From Streptomyces roseofulvus (GTDB lineage: Bacteria; Actinomycetota; Actinomycetes; Streptomycetales; Streptomycetaceae), in the NCBI RefSeq assembly GCF_039534915.1, contig NZ_BAAAWE010000001.1, positions 6,448,001-6,512,000 of the forward strand: DNA of 64,000 bases, in the 5' to 3' direction. Shown here piece after piece: positions 52,531 through 58,805 of this stretch (within the stretch, counting starts at the first letter, position 1; the number at the start of each line of letters is the position of its first letter). The position numbers were made by a program, and so were the translations under genes. Under the pieces are notes generated by a model. The model searched no databases, was not told the DNA's origin, and saw only the letters and a list, made by a program, of their open reading frames with translations.

Positions 52531-53607
52531 CTACTCGGCGCCCGCCTCCTCGGCCTCCACGTCCTCGCGCAGCGCGTCCACCACGGCCTCCGTGGCGGCG
52601 GACTGGACGGTGGCCCACACGGGCTTCAGGCGAGCGTCGGCGGCCCCGTGGTCGGCCTCGCGCATGGCCGCCTTGAACGCGCTCCAGGTGCGGGGCTTCA
52701 GGGTGCGGTAGATCTCCCACCCCTTGGCCTCCAGCTCGGCCTCCGAGCGGGTGGCGGTGAAGCGGTGCGCGCCCTCCTCGGACCCGGTCCCCCGGGGCTC
52801 CGCCACCGTCTCCGCCACCGTGTCGACAGAGATAGCTGCGGGGTACATCGACCCGGAGCGCACAGGGGCCGCACCGGTGTCGGACCCGGTGGCGGAGAGC
52901 TCCGCGAGGAGCCCCCGGGAGGCGAACGCGTCGGCCCGCTCACCGTGCCGCCCGATCACTCGGGCGAGGCTCTTCTCACGCCCCGCCGCATCCTTCGTCC
53001 GGCGGGACTTACGGGCCGCCAGGTGCGCCTCCAGGGCCTCCTCCAGGGCGTCCGCGTCGGACTGGTCGGCGAGCATCGCCGCGACCTCCGCACGGGCGGT
53101 CAGCGTCCGCGTGAGGGCCAGGGACCGGGCGCCCTGGACCGCCTGCGCCTTGCGGTTGCGGTCGTTCGCCTGGAGCCCGGCGATCTGCGCGTCGGTGTCC
53201 GCGTCGGCGAGCGTCCCGGCGAACACCAGGCCCAGCGCGTGAACCGCGAGGGCGAGCACCGGGACCAGGGCCAGGGCGGGCATGGAGCCGTACCGGTGCA
53301 CGCCGAGGACGGAGGCGCCGGCGCCGAGGGCGGACACGCCGAGGGCGGTGATGACGGCCGCCGTGGCGCGCTGGCGGACGGCGCTCGGGAGCTTGGCCAG
53401 CGCGCCGAGCCACACCGCGTCGAAGACGACGGCCACGGCGTATCCGACCCAGCGGGTCCAGGAGCTCCGGAGCTGGAGGCCGTCGGTGATGACGGGGCCG
53501 AGCTCCAGGGGGACGACCAGGAACGTGGCCGCGAGGAGGAGGAGGGAGACGAAGCGGAAGACGTCGGGGCGCTTGGGGTTCAGGCCCAGGTAGGCCAGGA
53601 ACTTCAT
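52531..53607 (-). CDS. Four-helix membrane protein of the transfer module (DUF2637/Spd-like)
   Basis: 358 residues. Four transmembrane helices in the first 135 residues: VSLLLLAATFLVVPLELG, WVGYAVAVVFDAVWLGALA, AAVITALGVSALGAGASVLG and LALVPVLALAVHALGLVFAG. The remaining 220 residues are soluble, with charged helices (AQIAGLQANDRNRKAQAVQG, DADALEEALEAHLAARKSRR) and an HTH-like end near AKGWEIYRTLKPRTWSAFKA. The architecture, and its place directly upstream of traB, match DUF2637/Spd proteins of AICEs that help DNA spread. Assignment is by layout. Confidence 0.7.
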   Translation of the reverse strand: MKFLAYLGLNPKRPDVFRFVSLLLLAATFLVVPLELGPVITDGLQLRSSWTRWVGYAVAVVFDAVWLGALAKLPSAVRQRATAAVITALGVSALGAGASVLGVHRYGSMPALALVPVLALAVHALGLVFAGTLADADTDAQIAGLQANDRNRKAQAVQGARSLALTRTLTARAEVAAMLADQSDADALEEALEAHLAARKSRRTKDAAGREKSLARVIGRHGERADAFASRGLLAELSATGSDTGAAPVRSGSMYPAAISVDTVAETVAEPRGTGSEEGAHRFTATRSEAELEAKGWEIYRTLKPRTWSAFKAAMREADHGAADARLKPVWATVQSAATEAVVDALREDVEAEEAGAE

Positions 53608-53646
53608 GGCGGGATTCCTTACTCGGGTGAATCGATTCTTCGGAGG

Positions 53647-53850
53647 TCACAGCCGGACCGGCGGGATGCCGGCCGACCGCATTTCGGAGATCTTGTTGGC
53701 CATCCACCGCCGGTCGCTCGGGGTGGAGGGGAGCCACACCAGGCGGTGGGCGCTCGGGTGACGGACCCGCAGGTGTCCGGCGCGCCCCAGGGTCACCTCG
53801 GCGCCGACGGCCTCCAGAGCGGCCACCAGGCGCTTCACGTCCCGGGTCAC
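53647..53850 (-). CDS. HicA-like small protein
   Basis: 67 residues from the GTG at 53850, which overlaps the preceding stop (GTGA). RDVKRLVAALEAVGAEVTLG, then RAGHLRVRHPSAHRLVWLPS and TPSDRRWMANKISEMRSAGI match the HicA dsRBD-like fold: helix, three strands, helix. The catalytic His of HicA (G-S-H-H/G-K-H) corresponds to GHL here. No HicB antitoxin is next to it; the neighbour is a two-helix membrane protein. It may be a mobile-element RNA-binding protein rather than a toxin. Confidence 0.65.
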   Translation of the reverse strand: MTRDVKRLVAALEAVGAEVTLGRAGHLRVRHPSAHRLVWLPSTPSDRRWMANKISEMRSAGIPPVRL

Positions 53851-54080
53851 GCGGTACGCGCCGGCGGGTAGCGGTGCTGGTACCAGGCGCCCAGCGCGAC
53901 GGCTCCGAGGGCGTACCAGGCCGTGGGGACGATGCCCGCGACGGTATGGACGCCCGATACGAACCACGCGACCGGGGACGCGAGGAGCGGGAAGAGCCCG
54001 GTGGCGAGGAGCCACAGGGCGACCACGGCGAGCGTGACAGCGAGCACCGGGCGGCGCAGGCGGGGCGTGGTGGTCTTCAT
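53847..54080 (-). CDS. Small two-helix membrane protein
   Basis: 77 residues from the ATG at 54080, with GAGAGGA upstream. Two helices: RPVLAVTLAVVALWLLATGL and VSGVHTVAGIVPTAWYALGA with VALGAW. Both termini are basic. Coupled to the HicA-like gene. Probably one of the spread-type membrane proteins. Confidence 0.6.
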   Translation of the reverse strand: MKTTTPRLRRPVLAVTLAVVALWLLATGLFPLLASPVAWFVSGVHTVAGIVPTAWYALGAVALGAWYQHRYPPARTA

Positions 54081-54148
54081 GGCGGGTCTGGTCCTCTCGG
54101 GTAGGGAGGGGCCCGGCGGGAGCGCCGGGCCCCAGGGTTCGTACGGTG

Positions 54149-54526
54149 CTAGTGGCGGCCCTCGGCCGCCTCCATGGCACTGAGGGCCATGGAGCGCACC
54201 GTCTCCGCGAGGGTCAGGGCCTGGTCGTGGGCGTCGTCGGCGAGGGCCGCGTGGCACTTCGCCGCGTCGGTGCGGCCCAGGGCCTTCAGGACGTCCTCGG
54301 TGGGCCCGGAGAGGGCGCGGAGCCCGACCGACAGGGACTCCAGGAGGAGGGCCAGGTCCAGGGCCGTCACGGACGCCCGGTAGGCGTCCGGCCGCCGGGT
54401 GCCCGCGTCGGGGCTGCGGTCCGGTACCAGGGCGCCGACCAGGGCCGTGACGGCGGTCCGGGCGGCCATCACCTGGCGGAGCGCTTCGAAGTTGGGGTGT
54501 GGCTGCGGGGTGGTGGTGGCGGTCAT
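54149..54526 (-). CDS. Helical soluble protein of the transfer operon, unknown
   Basis: 125 residues, GGAAGGA ribosome site. Largely helical: FEALRQVMAARTAVTALVGA, YRASVTALDLALLLESLSVG, GPTEDVLKALGRTDAAKCHA and DQALTLAETVRSMALSAMEA. No motif recognised. It sits between two membrane-protein genes in a tightly packed minus-strand operon. Confidence 0.6.
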   Translation of the reverse strand: MTATTTPQPHPNFEALRQVMAARTAVTALVGALVPDRSPDAGTRRPDAYRASVTALDLALLLESLSVGLRALSGPTEDVLKALGRTDAAKCHAALADDAHDQALTLAETVRSMALSAMEAAEGRH

Positions 54527-54593
54527 GCGGTGTCCTTCCGGTGGGTTGGTCGGGGCCCGGCGGGAGTGCCGGGTCCCGGGTCTGTGGGGCGTC

Positions 54594-54761
54594 CTACGCG
54601 GCGAGCACGTCCAGGACGAAGGAGAGGAGCAACAGGAGGCAGGCGAGCCCGAGCGCCCCGTGGACGGTGGCGCGCTGCCTTGCGATGGCGGCCACGGCCA
54701 GCGGGGGCACGCTCGCGAGCGTGGCCACCATGGACGCGGCCGTCAGGGCGGTGTCGGCCAT
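54594..54761 (-). CDS. Small two-helix membrane protein (55 residues)
   Basis: Found by translating the minus strand directly. The ATG (54761-54759) shares its first base with the TGA of the upstream gene, so translation is coupled. Helix 1 is AASMVATLASVPPLAVAAIA and helix 2 is LGLACLLLLLSFVLDVLAA, separated by the basic RQRATVHG. Comparable tiny spd-like proteins are found beside traB in Streptomyces plasmids. Confidence 0.65.
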   Translation of the reverse strand: MADTALTAASMVATLASVPPLAVAAIARQRATVHGALGLACLLLLLSFVLDVLAA

Positions 54762-55477
54762 CAGCGGGCACCGCCGACCAGGGCGAGGCGGGCCGCCTTG
54801 TACTCCGGCTTACGCGGCTTGTACTGGGCGGCGGCCAGGGCGATCTCCGCCCGGGTGTAGCGGACGCAGGGGCGGGCGGGCACGCGCTTGGCGTACGAGA
54901 CGCCGAGGGTGCCCGCCGTGACGATCCGGTCGGCGCACTTGCGGAGCGTCCCGCCGGCGGACCGGGCCGCCTTCGGTGCGAGCCCGGTGGCGATCAGGTG
55001 CGTCACGACGGTCTGAGGCCGGCGGGCGCAGCGGGCCGCCGCCCGGTTGGTGCGCCGCCGGTCGGCCAGCACGCGGCGGGCGGTGTGGCGGTCGCGGCGG
55101 TCGCGGCGGACACGCTCCAGCGTCCGGGTGAACAGCTCCCGGCCCGCCGTGGCGATCTCCTCGGGCACGACGACCTCCGGCTCGATGCCCTCGCACACCT
55201 GGTCATACGGGTTCACCGGGGCCATGGACGCCTCCAGGCGGGCCAGGTAGCCGTTCCACTTCGCCTCGCAGGACTTGCAACGGGGAACGGCGGACGCGGC
55301 GGAGACGAAGAGGGAGTCCTTGTGCCGGGCGATGGTGCCCCGGCACTCCGCCCGCAGGTGCTGGGCGGAGGTGTTGCCCTCGGCGTCCACCCAGGGCCGG
55401 GTGAAGGCGTGCATCAGCCGGCCGGTGTTCGCGAAGGCCCAGACGCGGGTGTCGGTGTCGGTGTCGGTGTTGTTCAT
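54761..55477 (-). CDS. First gene of the transfer operon, unknown Cys/Arg-rich protein
   Basis: 238 residues with GGAGGAG before the ATG. Features: a TDTDTD run at the N-terminus encoded by short GTGTCG repeats; RAECRGTIARHKDSLFVSAA; a CxxC pair in PRCKSCEAKWNGYLARLEAS; and an Arg-rich middle (RRDRRDRHTARRVLADRRRT). The C-terminus has TRAEIALAAAQYKPRKPEYK. The CxxC and His may form a zinc site. I do not recognise it. Confidence 0.6.
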   Translation of the reverse strand: MNNTDTDTDTRVWAFANTGRLMHAFTRPWVDAEGNTSAQHLRAECRGTIARHKDSLFVSAASAVPRCKSCEAKWNGYLARLEASMAPVNPYDQVCEGIEPEVVVPEEIATAGRELFTRTLERVRRDRRDRHTARRVLADRRRTNRAAARCARRPQTVVTHLIATGLAPKAARSAGGTLRKCADRIVTAGTLGVSYAKRVPARPCVRYTRAEIALAAAQYKPRKPEYKAARLALVGGAR

Positions 55478-55841
55478 GGGTGCTCCTCCGTGCAGGTGGG
55501 GCGGCCACCCCTCAGTGGCCGCGTGGGGAGCGCCGGCGGTTCGAGCGGCGGCGCTCCGAGTGCCCCGGGCCGGATTCGATCCGGCGCCCTCGCGGCGTGG
55601 ATGCCGGGGCGGAACTGCGTGCCCGGGGGTGTCCGCCGGGCTTTGTTCTTCGACCGGGTCTTGCCATGGCGCCCGGTAGTCCCCGCCAGGTGACGGGCCG
55701 CCCGGGGAGCGGGGCTCCCTGGCGACAGACAGAACCGTACTACAGCGGTATCGAATTGGTCCACCCGGTACAGGACCGATTTTGAACTGGTCGTGCTACT
55801 GTTCTCGAACAGACCCAGTAGCGGACCAGGAGGAAATGGAC
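55478..55841. other. Divergent promoter region between the transfer operon and gntR
   Basis: 364 bases without a gene. It holds the 5' leader of the minus-strand operon, with three stable hairpins: GCGGCCAC/GTGGCCGC at 55501-55522, one centred near 55545, and a larger one near 55567-55615 with tRNA-T-arm-like CCGGATTCGATCCGG. The gntR side (55735-55835) is AT-richer, with TTGAAC at 55782, an imperfect AATTGGTCC/GGACCGATT pair and the palindrome listed separately. Confidence 0.6.
55799..55812. promoter_or_regulatory. Operator candidate of the GntR regulator
   Basis: CTGTTC-TC-GAACAG is a perfect 6+6 palindrome 30 bases before the gntR start, flanked by CTACTG at 55797 and CAGTAG at 55815-55820. 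Position suits autorepression and control of the divergent transfer operon. Confidence 0.55.
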
Positions 55842-56594
55842 ATGAGCGGCACCGATGGAAGGACCGCACCGGGCTCCTTGGACCTGGCGGCGCTGTACCG
55901 CCGGCGGATCCTGAAGGGCGAGATGGCCCCGGGGGACCCCATGCCGACGCTGAAGGCGGCCACGGAGGAGCACGGCGTGGCGAAGGGGACCGTGGTCCGG
56001 GCGTACGACGTCCTGAAGCGCGAGGGCCTTATCCAGGCCCACCCCGGGCGGGGGACCGTGGTCGCCTCTCTCGGGCTCGCTGCGCCCGGCGGGGACCGCA
56101 TCGAGCGTGTCCGCCGGGGCGGGAACGGGCTCCTCCCCGGGGAGACGTCCACCGAGCACCACGCCGGGGTCGTCTCCATCGATGACCGGGCCGTGGTGGA
56201 AGCGCTCGGTATCGACTTCCACGATGAGGTCGGCGTGCGGGAGCGGGTGTACGTCCGCGAGGGCGGTAAGCGGTACGAGTACGCCGTGTCGTACTACGGG
56301 GTGCGCGCCCGCGTCGCCGTCCCCGAGCTGGTGGAGGAGGGCGTCCTCCCGAGCCAGTGGCCGCAGATCTACGAGGAGCGCACCGGGCTCTCCGTGCACC
56401 GGCACGTCCGGTACGGGGCGCGCATCGCCACCCAGCACGAGATGCGCAAGTTCCACCAGTTCGCCGACCCGACGTCGGCCCGAGCGGTCCTGGTGGTGAC
56501 CACGGAGTTCTCCGACGACGCGGGACCCCTCGCGGTGTGGGAGGACGTCTACGCCCCGGGCGAGACCATCCCCGGGCCGCCTCCCGCCGAGTGA
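55842..56594 (+). CDS. GntR-family regulator with UTRA domain (KorSA-like)
   Basis: 250 residues from the ATG at 55842, chosen over an in-frame ATG at 55836 because AGGAGG at 55828-55833 is then correctly spaced. The winged helix is YRRRILKGEMAPGDPMPTLK, ATEEHGVAKGTVVRAYDVLK and REGLIQAHPGRGTVV, residues about 15-75. A UTRA effector domain follows (VYVREGGKRYEYAVSYYGVR, TEFSDDAGPLAVWEDVY). pSAM2's KorSA repressor has the same layout and controls transfer and excision genes. It is divergent from the transfer operon here. Confidence 0.88.
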   Translation: MSGTDGRTAPGSLDLAALYRRRILKGEMAPGDPMPTLKAATEEHGVAKGTVVRAYDVLKREGLIQAHPGRGTVVASLGLAAPGGDRIERVRRGGNGLLPGETSTEHHAGVVSIDDRAVVEALGIDFHDEVGVRERVYVREGGKRYEYAVSYYGVRARVAVPELVEEGVLPSQWPQIYEERTGLSVHRHVRYGARIATQHEMRKFHQFADPTSARAVLVVTTEFSDDAGPLAVWEDVYAPGETIPGPPPAE

Positions 56595-56621
56595 CCGCCC
56601 TGCCCCGAGCGGGCACGAGGA

Positions 56622-56651
56622 AGCCCCGGACCGCACTGCGGTACCGGGGCT
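56622..56651 (+). terminator. Terminator of gntR
   Basis: AGCCCCGG-ACCGCA (56622-56635) pairs with TGCGGT-A-CCGGGGCT (56637-56651), 28 bases after the stop. Confidence 0.85.
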
Positions 56652-56724
56652 GAGGTGGTGAAAGGCCCCGTCACGCAGGTGAGGCGGACGGGGCCGGTGT
56701 CAGAACCTGGTAGGAGGTAGTGAC

Positions 56725-57600
56725 GTGAGTGATGGTACGCCGGTGAGACGGCGGAACCGTACCCCCGCTGAGACGGAGGAGGCGTTTCGGGCCCGCGTCG
56801 CGGAGGCCGGCGGCGAGGTCGTCGGCCCGTACGTGAACGCGCGCACCCCCGTGGAGCTCCGGTGTCGCGAGGGCCACGCGTGCTCGCCCCGACCGGACGG
56901 AGTTCTCCGGGGTCGGGGTCTGTGTCGTGCCTGCGTCGGCCAGGACCCGGCCGACGCGGAGCGCCGGTTCCGTGAGCGGGTCGCCGACCTCGGCGGCGAG
57001 GTGGTCGGGGAGTACCAGGGTGTAGACACCCCCGTATCCGTCCGCTGCGCCGAGGGCCACGTGCGCTCGCCATGGCCTGTCGGGGTCCTGCGCGGACAAG
57101 GGGTCTGCCGTACGTGCGTCGGCCAGGACCCGGCCGACGCGCAGCGCCGGTTCCGTGAGCGGGTCGCCGAGTTGGGCGGCGAGGTGGTGGGCCCGTACGC
57201 GGACACCAAGACTCCGGTGGAGCTGCGGTGCGCCGAGGGCCACCCGTGCTCGCCGACCCCAAGCAACGTCCTGCGGGGTAGCGGTCTCTGCAACCGGTGT
57301 CGGGGCAAGTCGTGGAACATCCTCTACGTCGTCCAAGACCCGAAGATCGGAACGGTCAAGTTCGGGGTGACCTCGGGCGACCCGGGGATCCGCCTGGACG
57401 TCCACCGCCGGGACAACCTGACCGAGGTCCACCGGCTCCGCGAAGCGCTCCCGAACACCGTGGCGCCCGACCTGGAGCGCGCCCTGAAGGCCGTCCTGCG
57501 GGCTCGCGGACACCGTCCCGTCCGAGGTGTGGAGTACTTCGCCCGGGAGGCCCTGGAGGACGTGCTCGCCGTCGTGGACGACCTCCTCTTGATCGCCTGA
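56725..57600 (+). CDS. Protein with three CHCC zinc-finger repeats and a GIY-YIG-like domain
   Basis: 291 residues from the GTG at 56725, AGGAGG seven bases before. Residues 20-80, 81-141 and 142-195 are tandem repeats of about 61 residues, each with FR-RV, GGEVVG-Y, TPV-LRC-EGH, VLRG-G and C-x2-C. Putative zinc ligands are C47/H51/C67/C70, C108/H112/C128/C131 and C169/H173/C189/C192. The C-terminal 95 residues have ILYVVQDPKIGTVKFGVTSG then DPGIRLDVHRRD, resembling a GIY-YIG nuclease core. The DNA of repeats 1-2 and 2-3 is nearly identical over about 70 bases at a 183-bp period, so duplication is recent. A homing-type or defence nuclease is possible; function not shown. Confidence 0.75.
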   Translation: MSDGTPVRRRNRTPAETEEAFRARVAEAGGEVVGPYVNARTPVELRCREGHACSPRPDGVLRGRGLCRACVGQDPADAERRFRERVADLGGEVVGEYQGVDTPVSVRCAEGHVRSPWPVGVLRGQGVCRTCVGQDPADAQRRFRERVAELGGEVVGPYADTKTPVELRCAEGHPCSPTPSNVLRGSGLCNRCRGKSWNILYVVQDPKIGTVKFGVTSGDPGIRLDVHRRDNLTEVHRLREALPNTVAPDLERALKAVLRARGHRPVRGVEYFAREALEDVLAVVDDLLLIA

Positions 57601-57612
57601 TTGCAGTCCCTC

Positions 57613-57648
57613 CAGACCCCGACACCAGCCACACGGTGTCGGGGTCTG
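57613..57648. terminator. Terminator at the right edge of the element
   Basis: CAGACCCCGACACC (57613-57626) and GGTGTCGGGGTCTG (57635-57648) form a perfect 14-bp stem, 13 bases after the GIY-YIG gene and 55 bases before attR. Confidence 0.9.
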
Positions 57649-57683
57649 TCGTGTTCCCGCAGGTCAGCGCCCTATTAGAACCT

Positions 57684-57711
57684 AGCTCTCCGGGTATCTA
57701 CGAGCACGCGT
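57684..57711. other. attR: inner arm plus core GCACGCGT
   Basis: AGCTCTCCG at 57684-57692 is the left attP arm; the core at 57704-57711 joins element and host DNA. Host sequence to the right continues the radical SAM gene codons for C-T-H on the minus strand. Confidence 0.85.
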
Positions 57712-57922
57712 GCGTGCAGCCGCGGTACGGGTTCACGGTCCACTCGAACGGCATCCGTGAGGCGCCGGGGACCCGGTTGAGGATGGTGCGGGCCCGGACC
57801 TCGTGGAAGGTGATCCCGCGGAACTCGGGGGTGTCGAAGGTGCGGGTCGTGACCGCGTCCATGCCGAACAGGGCGGTGTCGGCGGGCGTGGGCGGGGTCT
57901 CGCCCAGGTGGTCCCAGCGCAT
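57698..57922 (-). pseudogene. 5' part of the split Rv2578c-type radical SAM gene
   Basis: From the ATG at 57922 (GAGGAGG upstream) 74 codons remain: MRWDHLGETPPTPADTALFG, then TFDTPEFRGITFHEVRARTI and NPYRGCTHAC, ending in Ser and a TAG created by element DNA. The first Cys of CX3CX2C is here and the last two are in the part at 38377-39197. Rejoined at the core the gene would encode 343 residues. Rv2578c-type proteins are radical SAM enzymes of unknown reaction; a LexA-type box lies upstream. Confidence 0.88.
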
Positions 57923-57978
57923 GGACGCCTCCTCGATCGACTTCGTTCGTACGTTCGACTGCCGTGGACTCCAGAATA

Positions 57979-57990
57979 GAACATCTGTTC
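57979..57990 (-). promoter_or_regulatory. LexA (SOS) box upstream of the split radical SAM gene
   Basis: GAAC-ATCT-GTTC fits the actinobacterial SOS consensus GAAC-N4-GTTC and lies 57 bases upstream of the ATG at 57922. Rv2578c in Mycobacterium tuberculosis is, to my knowledge, listed among LexA-regulated genes, which would agree. Confidence 0.7.
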
Positions 57991-58085
57991 CCTTGATCGC
58001 CGCCACCCGGATTTCGCGCCCCGCGAGGCACGTGGTTCGCTTGGCCCACACCCCTGGAGAACCCATGACAGCTGGAGGAAATGCG

Positions 58086-58529
58086 ATGGCGCAGGTCGAG
58101 GCCACGACGGAACGGATCATCGCTGCGGACGCGGAGACCGTGTTCGACACGCTGGCCGACTACAGCGGCACGCGCGCGAAGCTGCTGCCCGAGCACTTCA
58201 GCGAGTACGAGGTGCGCGAGGGCGGCGACGGCGAGGGCACCCTCGTCCACTGGAAGCTGCAGGCCACCAGCAAGCGCGTCCGCGACTGCCTCCTGGAGGT
58301 CACCGAACCGACCGACGGGCAGCTCGTCGAGAAGGACCGCAACTCCTCCATGGTCACCACCTGGACCGTGACCCCGGCCGGCGAGGGCAGGTCCCGCGCC
58401 GTCGTCACCACCGTCTGGAACGGCGCCGGCGGCATCGGCGGCTTCTTCGAGCGGACCTTCGCCCCCAAGGGCCTGGCCCGGATCTACGACGCCGTGCTCG
58501 CCAACCTGGCGGCCGAGACCGAGAAGTAA
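58086..58529 (+). CDS. SRPBCC-superfamily (polyketide cyclase/START-like) protein
   Basis: 147 residues from the ATG at 58086 with GGAGGAA upstream. VEATTERIIAADAETVFDTL near 3-22, WKLQATSKRVRDCLLEV near 56 and GRSRAVVTTVWNGAGGIGGF with FERTFAPKGLARIYDAVLANL at the end are typical of SRPBCC helix-grip proteins that bind hydrophobic ligands. Single gene, divergent from the split radical SAM gene. Ligand unknown. Confidence 0.85.
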   Translation: MAQVEATTERIIAADAETVFDTLADYSGTRAKLLPEHFSEYEVREGGDGEGTLVHWKLQATSKRVRDCLLEVTEPTDGQLVEKDRNSSMVTTWTVTPAGEGRSRAVVTTVWNGAGGIGGFFERTFAPKGLARIYDAVLANLAAETEK

Positions 58530-58805
58530 CGCCCGCGGCGTTCACCGATTCGAGTGGATTCCCCGCCGCCCCCGTACCGGCGCCCGACGCGCCGAGGGGG
58601 CGCGGGGAGTTCACGAAACGCGCTGATGAAGGCGCACAAGTGCCCCCTCGCGCGCCGCCGTTCGCACCCCTCGCGCCACCCTCCGCCCGTACCGCCCGAC
58701 TTGCTCCCGCTTCGCGCCCGATGCGAAGAATGGCCCGTCCCCGAGTCTGCCTCCAGCCGAGGCCGCTACCGAGCCGGGGCGACGCCATGACGAGGGGAGC
58801 CGTAC

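Larger units (their letters stand above)
39728..57513. repeat. Dispersed 8-mer family GTGTCCGC / GCGGACAC, 24 copies
   Basis: By direct reading, GTGTCCGC occurs on the plus strand at 44291, 45339, 45460, 45958, 48518, 48832, 48874, 51500, 52274, 53195, 55629 and 56107; GCGGACAC at 39728, 44188, 45431, 45507, 45888, 46606, 48611, 52007, 53330, 55106, 57199 and 57506. Copies fall in both coding and non-coding DNA, in both orientations and several reading frames. I found none in the chromosomal flanks of this window. Confidence 0.8.
39190..57711. mobile_element. 18.5-kb integrated conjugative element (AICE/ICE-like) with serine integrase
   Basis: Boundaries are set by the shared 8-bp core GCACGCGT at 39190-39197 and 57704-57711. 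Joining the outer flanks restores an intact radical SAM gene in frame; joining the inner flanks makes a near-palindromic attP. Contents: serine integrase, xis-like gene, tyrosine recombinase, a non-coding candidate origin, a DUF3987-like protein, several regulators, a TraB/FtsK translocase with spread-type membrane proteins, a GntR regulator and a GIY-YIG protein. It has no head/tail or lysis genes, so it is an ICE-like element, not a prophage. It probably transfers as double-stranded DNA by the TraB route. Confidence 0.9.

Noticed and set aside
55567..55615. Possible tRNA gene
   Set aside because: T-arm and acceptor pair well, but only 18 bases lie between them and no anticodon stem can be formed in either strand; kept only as a structured leader.
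39190..57711. Element interpreted as a prophage
   Set aside because: No capsid, portal, tail or lysis genes; a TraB-type translocase and spread-type membrane proteins point to a conjugative element.
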